Positions 17,201-25,223 of a stretch of DNA of 38,202 bases are shown in pieces. The notes below the pieces were generated by a model, which was given only the letters and a program-made list of their open reading frames with translations, was not told the origin of the DNA and searched no databases. The DNA comes from an uncultured Phycisphaerales bacterium. Lineage in GTDB: Bacteria; Planctomycetota; Phycisphaerae; Sedimentisphaerales; Anaerobacaceae. Position numbers and translations under genes: made by a program. Position 1 is the first letter of the stretch, and each line of letters begins with the position of its first letter. Location: positions 1 to 38,202 of the forward strand of contig CALEZT010000042.1 of the NCBI GenBank assembly GCA_937927975.1, read 5' to 3'.

Positions 17201-17867
17201 CGCCCAGGCCACCGGCGCCCGACGACCCCGATCCGCCGACGCCAATCAGCCGGCCGATGCAACCGGCAGACAAGCCAATGCCCAACCCGGAGACAGGGAC
17301 AATCCCACGCCGGAGGCCCAGGGACAGGAGCAGGCTCGTGCGGAGGGCGCCCCTCGCGATGGAGAACCGCAGCAGGCCCGGCAAGGCCGCCCATCGCAGG
17401 ATGGCGGGCAGCCACAGGATTCTCGTCGCGGCCAGGCTCGCGACAACGAGGACAGCCGAACCGATCCAACCGGCCGGGGCGGTCTGCGAACCGAGAGCCC
17501 TTGGGACGATCAGGGGCAGCGAGGCCCCTTCACCGGTGAAGACTTCCTCGCGTGGTCGGACCGGCTCCGCGACGTCGAGGACATGCTTCCCGAACGGGAT
17601 CTTCGCGAGGAAGCGGCGCGCGTCTGGGAACGCGCCCGAACGGTGCGAGCGGAATTCAAACGTCATGGCAAGGAACCCCAATGGGACCTGGTCAGGAGCC
17701 AGATCATGGACCCGCTGACGGAGTTGCGACACCGCGTGACCGAGAGACTGGCCCAGCTCCAATCGGACGAGGCCCTGGTCCCGATCGACCGCGACCCGGT
17801 GCCCGATCGCTTCGCGGAGGTCGTGCGGTCCTATTTCGAAAACCTCGGCAGGCAGGGGAATCCATGA
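14268..17867 (+). CDS. Large membrane coiled-coil protein, DUF4175-like
   Basis: 1199 residues from ATG 14268 (ATGA overlap). Three TM segments lie at about 24-48, 53-72 and 149-166. Then comes a beta-rich extracytoplasmic part (about 180-490) with tandem Ig-like modules (ASPLEEINLEAEVSDDYGVTGYGL). A very long Gln/Glu/Arg-rich coiled coil (about 500-970) begins with a poly-Gln run. A disordered Pro/Gln/Arg/Asp linker (about 980-1075) precedes a compact helical C-terminal domain (about 1077-1199; FTGEDFLAWSDRLRDVEDML). The architecture resembles DUF4175 proteins, which occur beside MoxR operons. A structural or tethering role across the periplasm is likely. No catalytic motif is seen. Confidence 0.85.
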   Translation: MIEEALRRQMQPAVDRRMHVHLAWRMAVCWLIAGLIGIVLAMVGWLWGWRSPWATLGLFIGAFLATIWLVLRSRRLQPDYRALARTIEQQHPELQALLLAAVEQKPEGPEGQWGYMQRRVIGEAIEHAAGHEWQESISVTQLFVANFARFAAIVFLVIVLLQVVPSTSFMLGHGKGILNAQDYSVSVSPGDAEIEQGSPVVILGRFEDKVPSSVNLFFTPTGQEPQQIPLTRSLDDPVFGGILQDVRSNLRYHIEYEGRRTREYTISVFQSPELLRTDATITYPSYTKLPEKTIADTRQIAVVEGSKITLRFTLNKPVATARLSPRSGIALALTTDDKDPNVLTASITASQSERYELHMADAQGRPNKMPPRFTIDVHKNMPAEIKPVFPNRDVAASPLEEINLEAEVSDDYGVTGYGLTYALVGVESRDVRLDLQTPADKPQVKHLLAMEDLKAQPDQLLTYHFWADDIGPDGAPRRTVSDIYFVEVRPFEEIFRESQSFQNEQSQQQQQNQQGEQQNRPGEQLAQLQKQIITATWNIKQRAERSGGIADHKDDLDVVRQSQSDALEQAHQAMAESEDPASIKSLRAAGEQMATALDHLARSGESVSTGELTPALAAEQSAYQELLKLREREHQIARSRSNSSQASANSAQRQQQLQQLELTQREDRYETQRMAQPQQQTERQEDLQALNRLRDLARRQNEMTDRLREAEAALRQARNEQERQEALRQLKRLRDEQMEALRDVDDLQQRMENSQNRQRMADAREQLGDSREQIRQSTEALEEGMLSRAITSTARAGRQLEQMREEFQRRTSNQFSDAMRNMREQARELDEEQNQIAEEITQQIEARQKSLTGDRMSRELAERVERQRQGVNELVDQMKETSEQAEVSEPLLSRKLYDTLRETGTENLDRALQAAGELLRRDFLPQAREVERRAGEGIDSLREGVEQAAGNVLGDEAESLRLAQQQLDELIREVDDEAAQATGARRPRSADANQPADATGRQANAQPGDRDNPTPEAQGQEQARAEGAPRDGEPQQARQGRPSQDGGQPQDSRRGQARDNEDSRTDPTGRGGLRTESPWDDQGQRGPFTGEDFLAWSDRLRDVEDMLPERDLREEAARVWERARTVRAEFKRHGKEPQWDLVRSQIMDPLTELRHRVTERLAQLQSDEALVPIDRDPVPDRFAEVVRSYFENLGRQGNP

Positions 17868-20233
17868 TGCCCTTGGCAGCGATCGCGATCCCCTTCAATG
17901 ACTGGATTTGGCCGGCGGGTTTCGGGCTCCTTGCGGCCCTGCTCCTGCTGACGTGGTCCTACCGGCGCAGTCCTGCTGCCGGACCGGTTCCGCGAATCGC
18001 GTTGGCCCTCAAACTCCTGGGGATCGCGGCGCTGGCTTTCTGTCTGATTGAACCGATCTGGAGCGGCAGGCGGGCCGTCTCGGGGGCCAATATCGTGGTG
18101 GTCGCGGCGGACAACAGCAGCGGCATGGGCATCCGCGACGAGAGGGACTCACCAACTCGCGGAGAAATCCTTCGCCAAACGCTTGAAACCGGCCAGGACG
18201 GTTGGCTCTCCTCGCTGGGCGGCGCATTCCAGATCCGCCAATACCTGTTCGATTCGCGACTGCGCCGCACGCCGGACTTTTCCGACCTGACGTTCGACGG
18301 CGTAGCCACGTCGCTCGGCGCAGTTCTGCGAACCTTGGCCGAGCGGTACAAGGAAAGGCCCCTGGCGGGCGTGCTCCTGTTTACCGATGGCTGTGCCACC
18401 GATATCGGCCAGCAACTGCCTGACCTCATGGGTCTGGGGCCGGTGTATCCGGTCGTAATCGGGAAAGACCGACCGCACGGAGATCTGGCCCTGGCGAACG
18501 TGACCGTCAGTCAGACGTCCTTTGAAGACGCGCCGGTGACGATCCAGGTCGACGCGGAGGCCGTCGGATTCGCAGGCGGGACCGCGGCGATCGAGTTGCT
18601 CGACGGCGCCGGCAGAGTTGTCGAACAGCAACAATGGATGCCCGGCCGCAACGATGACAGACAGTCCTTCCGCTTTCGTCTGCGTCCGGATCGCAGCGGC
18701 GTTCTGTTCTATCGTCTTCGCATCGCCGACAGGACGCAGTTCGAAGCCTCCGACAACCCCGATCGGACTTCGGAGGCGACGCTCGCCAACAACAATCGCA
18801 CGATCGTCGTGGATCGCGGCAAAGGGCCCTATCGCATCCTGTACGTGTCGGGCCGACCCAACTGGGACTTCAAGTTCCTCAAGCGAGCCCTCGAAGAGGA
18901 CGAGCAGGTGCAACTGGTCGCGCTGATCCGCGTCGCCAAACGCGAGCCGAAATACGACTGGCGAGGTCGAGTCGGCGAGACGAGCAACCCGTTCTATCGC
19001 GGCTTCGACGTGCAGGACAAAGAGCAGGTCGAGCAATACGATCAACCCGTCCTCGTGCGATTGAACACCCTCGACGGAACCGAGCTTCGCGAGGGGTTCC
19101 CCAAGACCGCGGAAGAGTTGTTCGAATATCACGCGATCATCCTCGACGACATCGAGGCGACGTTCTTCTCCCGCGACCAGATGGACCTGATCCGCCGGTA
19201 CGTCACGCAGCGAGGCGGCGGCTTCCTCATGCTCGGCGGCAAGGAATCGTTTCAGAAAGGCGACTATCAGCGTACGCCCATCGCGAGCATCGTGCCGGTC
19301 TACCTGGACCCCATGCCCGCGGCCAAGAGCAGCCTGGGCGCCAGACTGAGCCTCACCCGCGAGGGATGGCTTCAACCCTGGGCGAGACTTCGCGACAACG
19401 AAAAGGACGAACAACAGCGGCTCGTGGAGATGCCGGAGTTTCACGTGGTGAACCGGACGCGGGCCGTCAAACCCGGCGCGAGGGTCGTCGCCACGGTCGA
19501 CGCGAAAGACTCCCAGGAACTCCCCGGCCTGATCGCACAACAGGTCGGCAACGGCCGCTCGGCCGCCCTGGTCATCGGCGACGTCTGGCGATGGGGCATG
19601 CAGAACGCCCAGATGCGCGAGGACATGGACAAGTTCTGGCGTCAGACCCTGCGATGGCTGATCGCCGATGTGCCTGCGAGGGTCTCGCTCCAGGCCCACC
19701 ACAAACTCGCAGAGTCCAACCAGCCTGTCGTGCTGCAGGTCCGCGTCCGCGACAAAGCGTTCGAACCGATGGACAACGTCTCGATCTCGATGGAAGTGCT
19801 CGAACCCGACGGAAGCTCGGTCCGATTGACCGCTGTGCCCTCGGACTCCGAGAGCGGTCAATTCGAGGCGATCTATGTCCCGCGGACCAGCGGCGGCTAT
19901 TACGCTCACGTCACCGCCGGCGACGCCACAGGCGACAGGCTGGGCGAGGCCGAGACCGGATGGTCGGTCGATCTGGAGGGACGCGAGTTCGCCTCCATCC
20001 GACCCAATCGGGCCTTGCTTGAACGAATCGCCCGCCAGACCGGGGGACGCGTCGTGGAGCTGGATGAGTTGAACCGTTTCGCGCGCGATCTGCCGCAACG
20101 GGAGGCCCCGGTCAGCGAGGTCTGGGTCCGACCCTTGTGGGATCTGCCTGGGGTGGTGCCTGCGGTGTTCCTATTCGCTCTGAGTTGCCTCGTCGCCGAG
20201 TGGGGGTTTCGTCGCTGGAAAGGACTGCCGTGA
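17864..20233 (+). CDS. vWA / amidotransferase-fold membrane protein
   Basis: 789 residues from ATG 17864, overlapping the previous stop. Two N-terminal TMs (about 13-32 and 45-63) lead to a vWA-like domain whose MIDAS is altered: ADNSSGM (Asp83, Ser85, then Gly87 where the third metal ligand Ser should be). A class-I-amidotransferase-like domain (about 320-485) follows: RILYVSGRPNWDFKFLKRAL, YHAIILDDIEATFF, then GGGFLMLGGKESF. The nucleophile Cys of true amidotransferases is absent, so this is a binding or structural version. A beta-sandwich region (about 600-735) and a C-terminal TM (VVPAVFLFALSCLVAEWGF) complete it. It probably forms a membrane complex with the BatA-like protein. The stop overlaps the next start by 4 nt (GTGA). 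Confidence 0.88.
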   Translation: MMPLAAIAIPFNDWIWPAGFGLLAALLLLTWSYRRSPAAGPVPRIALALKLLGIAALAFCLIEPIWSGRRAVSGANIVVVAADNSSGMGIRDERDSPTRGEILRQTLETGQDGWLSSLGGAFQIRQYLFDSRLRRTPDFSDLTFDGVATSLGAVLRTLAERYKERPLAGVLLFTDGCATDIGQQLPDLMGLGPVYPVVIGKDRPHGDLALANVTVSQTSFEDAPVTIQVDAEAVGFAGGTAAIELLDGAGRVVEQQQWMPGRNDDRQSFRFRLRPDRSGVLFYRLRIADRTQFEASDNPDRTSEATLANNNRTIVVDRGKGPYRILYVSGRPNWDFKFLKRALEEDEQVQLVALIRVAKREPKYDWRGRVGETSNPFYRGFDVQDKEQVEQYDQPVLVRLNTLDGTELREGFPKTAEELFEYHAIILDDIEATFFSRDQMDLIRRYVTQRGGGFLMLGGKESFQKGDYQRTPIASIVPVYLDPMPAAKSSLGARLSLTREGWLQPWARLRDNEKDEQQRLVEMPEFHVVNRTRAVKPGARVVATVDAKDSQELPGLIAQQVGNGRSAALVIGDVWRWGMQNAQMREDMDKFWRQTLRWLIADVPARVSLQAHHKLAESNQPVVLQVRVRDKAFEPMDNVSISMEVLEPDGSSVRLTAVPSDSESGQFEAIYVPRTSGGYYAHVTAGDATGDRLGEAETGWSVDLEGREFASIRPNRALLERIARQTGGRVVELDELNRFARDLPQREAPVSEVWVRPLWDLPGVVPAVFLFALSCLVAEWGFRRWKGLP

Positions 20234-21225
20234 GGACCTTATTGACCTTATTGACCTTATTGATTGGTTCTCCGGGCACGGAGTCGGTGGACCCCGTCTT
20301 CACACCGTCTTTCGCTGCGTCTGGGACGGTGATCGTCGTTGTGGGCGCCGCCGGTACGCCGGAATATGCGCCGCAGTTCGTTCGCTGGGCCGATCTGTGG
20401 AAAGAGGCTTGTGGAAGAGGGAATGCCGAATTCGTCGGCATCGGCCTGGACCCGAGCGAGGACGCATCCGATCGCACCCGACTCCAGGAGACGCTGGTGA
20501 AGCAGGCTCGGAAATCCGCCGCCCCGCTGTGGCTGGTCCTGATCGGCCATGGCACCTTTGATGGGCGGGTGGCGCGGTTCAATCTTCGCGGACCCGACGT
20601 CTCCGCTGGCGATGTGGCCGACTGGCTGAAACCGGTAGACAGACCCATCGCGGTGATCAACACAGCCTCCGCGAGCGGGCCGTTCCTGAAGGAACTCTCG
20701 GCCCCCGGCCGAGTGGTCATCACCGCGACCAAGAGCGGCTTCGAGCACAACTTCGCGCGTTTCGGCCAGTACCTCGCAGAAGCGATCGCGCAGCCGCAGG
20801 CGGACCTCGACAAGGACGGCCAGACCTCTCTGCTCGAAGCGTATCTCACCGCGTCGCACGCCGTGGGCGCATTCTATACCGCAGCCGGTCGCCTCGCGAC
20901 CGAGCACGCCCTGCTCGACGACAATGGCGATGCCCTGGGCACGCCCGCCGAGTGGTTTCGCGGCATTCGACCGGTGCAGAGGGCCCGGGACGGCGCGTCC
21001 CTCGACGGCTACCGGGCCCACCAGCTCCATCTCGTGCACAGCGAAACGGAAGCCGCGATGCCGTCGGACCTGCGAGCCAAACGGGATCGGCTCGAACTCC
21101 AGATCATCGAACTGCGGGACGCCAAGTCCCGATATTCACAAACCGAGTACTTCGCAAGGCTGGAGCCCCTCGTCCGCGAGATCGCACGCATCTTCGAACA
21201 AGCGGAATCCATGGCCGGTCGCTGA
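20230..21225 (+). CDS. Caspase-fold (C13/legumain-like) protein lacking the catalytic Cys
   Basis: Last gene of the cluster; 331 residues from GTG 20230, which overlaps the previous stop and follows GGAAAGGA by 4 nt. The N-terminal RTLLTLLTLLIG is encoded by three 9-nt repeats and serves as a short hydrophobic signal. The core is a caspase/legumain-like alpha/beta domain. IGHGTFDG carries the His of the dyad (His107). The second motif reads INTASASGPF; aligned with the legumain-type ACESG this puts Ser147 at the nucleophile Cys position. ITATKSGFEHNFARFG and DLDKDGQTSLLEAYLTA are further family blocks. A helical tail (about 275-331; LRAKRDRLELQIIELRD) follows. It is probably a non-proteolytic binding module, or possibly a Ser-based enzyme. 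Confidence 0.8.
   Translation: MRTLLTLLTLLIGSPGTESVDPVFTPSFAASGTVIVVVGAAGTPEYAPQFVRWADLWKEACGRGNAEFVGIGLDPSEDASDRTRLQETLVKQARKSAAPLWLVLIGHGTFDGRVARFNLRGPDVSAGDVADWLKPVDRPIAVINTASASGPFLKELSAPGRVVITATKSGFEHNFARFGQYLAEAIAQPQADLDKDGQTSLLEAYLTASHAVGAFYTAAGRLATEHALLDDNGDALGTPAEWFRGIRPVQRARDGASLDGYRAHQLHLVHSETEAAMPSDLRAKRDRLELQIIELRDAKSRYSQTEYFARLEPLVREIARIFEQAESMAGR
20235..20261 (+). repeat. Three tandem GACCTTATT units in a start region
   Basis: GACCTTATT is repeated exactly three times (20235-20243, 20244-20252, 20253-20261), directly after the GTG start. It encodes the TLLTLLTLL hydrophobic core of the caspase-fold protein's signal. Unit gain or loss would change signal length by three residues without a frameshift. 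Confidence 0.85.
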
Positions 21226-21234
21226 CTGCCTCAG

Positions 21235-21315
21235 TTGATCGTCAGCATCGTGACCGTCTCCTGGTCCTTGACGATGATGCGATTGCCCGCAATCCACGCC
21301 ACAACAATACAATCT
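21235..21315 (-). pseudogene. Possible remnant of a leftward gene end
   Basis: On the minus strand a 27-residue stretch ending in a TGA at 21237-21235 reads DCIVVAWIAGNRII followed by VKDQETVTMLTIN. It looks like normal coding sequence at the C-terminus of a gene but is preceded by a stop and has no start or ribosome-binding site. It may be what remains of a deleted gene. Weak evidence. Confidence 0.22.
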
Positions 21316-21479
21316 CACGAATTGCGACCGGCGGGCAATTTCCCATGGTCCTCAGTCGTCTTGCCTGTCAACGGGAACCGCAGGCCCCTTGTGGACAACC
21401 TGCGGACAAGCGGATAGAGTGAACGCCTGCAATCTGCTCAGGATCGAAACGGATCATTGGCAATAAGGAGACCTGATCG

Positions 21480-22778
21480 ATGATGAAGAACCGAAATCTC
21501 AGCCGCCGCAGCTTTCTGCTCCACGGCGCCGCCGCGGTCGGCGCCGCTGCGGCGTGGCCGGCCCTCGTGCCCTCGACCGTCTTCGGGGCCGCTGCGCCCA
21601 GCAATCGCATCACCATGGGCATGATCGGCATGGGCCTGCAGATGGGCGGGCACTTCCGCGGAATGCTCAACCGCAGGGACGTGCAGGTCCTGGCGGTCTG
21701 CGACGTGGACCGGACCAAACGGGAGAACGCCAAGAGCCAGGCGGAGAGGGCCTATGCAGGCCAGACCGAAAGCGGCACCTACAAGGGCTGCGACGCATAC
21801 CTGGAATACGAAGAGCTTTGCGCCCGAGCGGACATCGACGCCGTGATGGTGATGACGCCCGACCACTGGCACGCGATGTGCTGTTTGGCGGCCATCAAAG
21901 CGGGCAAAGACGTGCTCTGCCAGAAGCCCATGACGCTGACGATCCGCGAAGGGCGTCTGATGAGCGACGCCTGCAAGCAGTACAGCACGATCTTCCAGGT
22001 CGGATCGCAGCAGCGTTCGGAGCGGGCTTTCCGCAGGGCCTGCGAGATCGTCCGCAATGGATGGATCGGCAAGGTGCACACCATCTACGCGAGCCTGGGA
22101 CAATTCGCCCCGCCGACAACGCTGGCGGAAGAGCCGATCCCCGAAGGGTTCGACTATGACCGCTGGCTGGGCCCCACTCCGTGGTATCCCTACAACGCCG
22201 AACGCGTCAAGGCCGACTTCGGCGGCGGATGGCGGCGGTTCTGGGAGTACGGCTCCCGCAAGAACGGCGACTGGGGCGCCCACCACTTCGACATCATCCA
22301 GTGGGCTCTGGGGATGGACGACTCCGGCCCGGTGAAATTCGTCCCCAAGGGCTGGGGCGGCTACAAACATCAGACCCATTACTACGCCGACGGCACGAAG
22401 GTCCTCCGCGACCATCCGATTCGCGGCGGCCACATGATCCAGTTCATCGGCACGCAGGGCGAGGTCATGGTCAGTCGCGGCGATCGGCTCGACACGATCC
22501 CCGTGGAGTTGGCCAAGGCGCCGCTGCTGCCCAGCGAGATCCACCTATACGAATCCCGCGACCACGACGGCAACTGGCTCGAAGGCATCCGCACCCGCAA
22601 GCAGCCGATCTGCCCCGCGGAGATCGGTCATCGCACCGCGACGATCTGCCACCTCAGCGGCATCGCCGAGCGGCTGGGTCGTCCGATCAAGTGGGACCCG
22701 ATCGAAGAGAAGATCCTCGACGACCCCGCGGCCGAGCGTTGGTATGATCGGCCGCGTCGGGCCCCGTACGTGTTGTGA
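21480..22778 (+). CDS. Tat-exported Gfo/Idh/MocA family oxidoreductase
   Basis: 432 residues from ATG 21480, with AAGGAG 9 nt upstream. The Tat signal is SRRSFLLHGAAAVGAAAAW. The Rossmann fold begins ITMGMIGMGLQMGGHF, where the usual GxGxxG reads GMGLQMG. AVCDVDRTK is the second strand. The family EKP motif appears as CQKPMTLTIREG, keeping the key Lys but with Gln for Glu. WGAHHFDIIQWALGMD holds the conserved His/Asp near the active site. Likely an NAD(P)-dependent or nucleotide-bound enzyme acting on a sugar or cyclitol outside the cytoplasm. It is the first of two genes; a HEAT-repeat gene follows after 58 nt. Confidence 0.93.
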   Translation: MMKNRNLSRRSFLLHGAAAVGAAAAWPALVPSTVFGAAAPSNRITMGMIGMGLQMGGHFRGMLNRRDVQVLAVCDVDRTKRENAKSQAERAYAGQTESGTYKGCDAYLEYEELCARADIDAVMVMTPDHWHAMCCLAAIKAGKDVLCQKPMTLTIREGRLMSDACKQYSTIFQVGSQQRSERAFRRACEIVRNGWIGKVHTIYASLGQFAPPTTLAEEPIPEGFDYDRWLGPTPWYPYNAERVKADFGGGWRRFWEYGSRKNGDWGAHHFDIIQWALGMDDSGPVKFVPKGWGGYKHQTHYYADGTKVLRDHPIRGGHMIQFIGTQGEVMVSRGDRLDTIPVELAKAPLLPSEIHLYESRDHDGNWLEGIRTRKQPICPAEIGHRTATICHLSGIAERLGRPIKWDPIEEKILDDPAAERWYDRPRRAPYVL

Positions 22779-22836
22779 GATGGGCCCGACCATGGGGACC
22801 CAAGTGAATCTGCACATGATTGAAGAGGAAAGAGAA

Positions 22837-25032
22837 ATGACACGCAGCCTCTTGAGAATATCGGTCGTCGCGATGGCGACGCTGGCTTTGTCCGTGATGG
22901 CGACTTCCGCAGTCGCCCAGAGCACGGACGAACTGATCAACCAATTGTGCGGCAGGGCCCAGGCCCCTGCGCGCAACGCGGCCCAGTTGACCGAAGCCTA
23001 TCAAAAGGCGTTCGATCACCTGCTGCCTCTGATGTCCGCGCAGAACGCGGGCTCTCGCTACGCACCCCAGATCCTGCTCCAGGATATGGGCTCCCACGCA
23101 GCCCGTCCCGGCGCGGAGATCGAGCGGGAAGCGCTGGCCAAGGTCCTCGCGAAAAACGTCGATCGCACGGACCTGGACAGGACGGTTCGCCACTGGATCG
23201 TGCTCCAACTCGAGCGGATCGGCAAAGGGGAATCGGTGCCCTGTCTGGCGAAACTGATGACCGATCCGGACGAGCACCTGCGGGACTTCGCCCGCCGGGC
23301 CTTGGAGAAGAACCCCGACCCGAGCGCGACGGACGCCCTGCTCAAGGCCCTGGCCGAGGCCAAGGACGCCAAGTGGAAGATCGGCCTGATCAACGCATTG
23401 GGAAGCCGAGGGGCCAGAATCGCAGTGTACCCGCTGCAGAACGCTCTGGGCGATAGGGAACCCGCAGTGGCGTCGGCCGCGGTCACCGCTCTGGCCGATA
23501 TCGGGGGCGAGGACGGCGCCCGGGCTCTCTTCGGCGTCTTCGAGATGCCCATCAGCCCGCTGTATATGAAGGCCGCCCAGGGTCTGATCGACGTCGCACA
23601 AGAGATGGTCCGCAAGAACGATCTTGCGGCCGCATCGGAGATCTATGGGGGACTCTATGAGGGCGCGACTTCCTTCGCCCAGGAGAACCCGGACTTCAAC
23701 CCCTTCAACATCCGCGCCGCCGCGATCGTGGGCCTGATCGCCTGCAACCCGCTCAAGGAAGCTGAGCAGATCCGCGTCTGGATGCGGGACAAGGATCCCA
23801 AGGTCCGCGCCGCAGTCGTCGGCGCCGCCCGCGTGTCGCCCAGCAAGGCGCCGACGCGGGCCTTGACGGCTTTGCTGTCCGACCTGGATCCGCAGTCGCA
23901 GGTCCAGGTCCTCGGACTGATTGGCGATCGGGGCGACCTGTCCTCGGTCGAGCCGGTCAAGAGAGTCCTGGACAGCAGCGAAGACGCGGTGCGTCTGGCC
24001 GCGATCGAAGCGCTGACCAAGGTCGGGACCGACGACGGCGCCGAGGCCCTCCTGCAGGTCGCGGTCGCCGGCTCGGGCGCGACGCAGAGAGCCGCTCGCG
24101 AAGGCCTGGCGATGATGGCCGGTCCGCGCGTGGAAGATGCCCTCGCCGCCTGGGCAGCGGCAGGCCAGACCAATGCCCGCGTGGTCGCGATAGGCGTGCT
24201 GGGCAAACGACGCGCGGCGGGCACGGCGGAAACCCTGCTCGGCTATGCCTCCGACGCGGACGAGCAGATCTCCCGCGCGGCGTTCGCCGCGATGGCGGAC
24301 GTAGCCGATACGGTCGATGCGGCGACGCTGGCGGATCTGGTCGCCAAGGCGAAAGCCGGCGGACCTCGTGACAGCGGCGCAGCGGCTCTGCGGGCGGTCC
24401 TGTCCGCAGCGAAGGACAAGGACGTCGCGGCACAGGCGGTGATCGATCGGATGAAGACGGCCGACGCAGGCGCGCGGATCACGATGCTGACCGCTCTGGA
24501 CGCCTCCGGCACAATCGCCGCCCTGGCGGTCGTGTGCGACGCGGCCCAGTCGCCGGACGAGGCGCTGTCCGACGCCGGCATTCGGACCTTATCCAACTGG
24601 CCGAGTTTCGAGGCCGTCGAGACACTGGTCGCCCTCGCCTCGAAACCCCAGACCTCGCTGACCCACTACGTCCTGGCGGTCCGCGGCGCGCTGCGGCTGA
24701 TCGGCGTCAGCGAGTCGGCTCCGGTGGAGCAGCGGGTCGCGTTGTGCCTGGCCGCGTTCGACAAGGCCCGTCGCGACGACGAGAAGAGACAGGCGATCGC
24801 CACGCTGGGCGCGCTGCCCAGTCCCAAGGCCATCGAGCGACTCCAGGAACTGCTCAAGAATGATGCCTTCAAGACCGAGGCCGCTCTGGCAATGGTCGAT
24901 CTGGCAGGCCGAATGACCGACAGGCAGGCCACAAGGGAGCTCGCCCAGAAGATCCGGGACATGAATATCTCGGATGAGGTCAATCGCCGGGCCGATGCAG
25001 TCCTCAGCGGACGGTTCCGAGGAAGAAGATAG
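22837..25032 (+). CDS. Exported HEAT-repeat protein
   Basis: 731 residues from ATG 22837, chosen because GAGGAAAGA precedes it and a signal peptide follows (MTRSLLRISVVAMATLALSV, then ATSAVAQ). The mature protein is almost entirely Ala/Leu/Asp-rich helical pairs of about 30 residues (e.g. LRDFARRALEKNPDPSATDA; VRLAAIEALTKVGTDDGAEA), the HEAT/PBS-lyase-like repeat pattern, giving a curved protein-binding scaffold. No enzymatic motif is seen. It follows the oxidoreductase gene and ends before a strong terminator, so the two form a unit and this protein may bind or organise the oxidoreductase. Confidence 0.88.
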   Translation: MTRSLLRISVVAMATLALSVMATSAVAQSTDELINQLCGRAQAPARNAAQLTEAYQKAFDHLLPLMSAQNAGSRYAPQILLQDMGSHAARPGAEIEREALAKVLAKNVDRTDLDRTVRHWIVLQLERIGKGESVPCLAKLMTDPDEHLRDFARRALEKNPDPSATDALLKALAEAKDAKWKIGLINALGSRGARIAVYPLQNALGDREPAVASAAVTALADIGGEDGARALFGVFEMPISPLYMKAAQGLIDVAQEMVRKNDLAAASEIYGGLYEGATSFAQENPDFNPFNIRAAAIVGLIACNPLKEAEQIRVWMRDKDPKVRAAVVGAARVSPSKAPTRALTALLSDLDPQSQVQVLGLIGDRGDLSSVEPVKRVLDSSEDAVRLAAIEALTKVGTDDGAEALLQVAVAGSGATQRAAREGLAMMAGPRVEDALAAWAAAGQTNARVVAIGVLGKRRAAGTAETLLGYASDADEQISRAAFAAMADVADTVDAATLADLVAKAKAGGPRDSGAAALRAVLSAAKDKDVAAQAVIDRMKTADAGARITMLTALDASGTIAALAVVCDAAQSPDEALSDAGIRTLSNWPSFEAVETLVALASKPQTSLTHYVLAVRGALRLIGVSESAPVEQRVALCLAAFDKARRDDEKRQAIATLGALPSPKAIERLQELLKNDAFKTEAALAMVDLAGRMTDRQATRELAQKIRDMNISDEVNRRADAVLSGRFRGRR

Positions 25033-25062
25033 CAGCAAGAGGATGCCAAGACAGAAACGCAC

Positions 25063-25106
25063 AAGGGGAAGAAGGCTCAACCCGGCCTTCTTCCCCTTTC
25101 GCTTCT
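25063..25106 (+). terminator. Rho-independent terminator after the HEAT-repeat gene
   Basis: AAGGGGAAGAAGGC (25063-25076) pairs perfectly with GCCTTCTTCCCCTT (25085-25098), a 14-bp stem with an 8-nt loop, followed by a T-rich stretch (TTTCGCTTCT). It lies 31 nt after the stop on the same strand. The best terminator in the window. Confidence 0.85.
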
Positions 25107-25111
25107 GAGAG

Positions 25112-25223
25112 TACAAAACTCAAATGGCCGAAACGCTGTCGCCCTTCGGCGCTTCGTTTCGGTCATTTGGCTTTCGGTCATTCGTGCCTGTTTCGAATTT
25201 CGGATTTCGATATTCGGGTTTTC
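25112..25223. repeat. AT-richer dispersed intergenic repeat
   Basis: The 112 nt between the terminator and the stop of the leftward gene are unlike the surroundings. They are lower in GC and made of short degenerate repeats such as TTTCGGTCATTTGGCTTTCGGTCATT, which splits into TTTCGGTCATTTGG and CTTTCGGTCATTCG, then TTTCGAATTTCGGATTTCGATATTCGG (TTTCG units). They also contain the palindrome GCCCTTCGGCGC. Similar TTTCGnATTTCGG strings are familiar intergenic filler in Planctomycetota. No gene. Confidence 0.55.

Noticed and set aside
18149..20098. 649-codon minus-strand frame
   Set aside because: Antisense of the vWA/amidotransferase-fold gene, which is translationally coupled on both sides.
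21387..21420. TTGTGG...GATAGA as promoter of the oxidoreductase gene
   Set aside because: Poor -10 and ambiguous spacing; not supportable from sequence alone.
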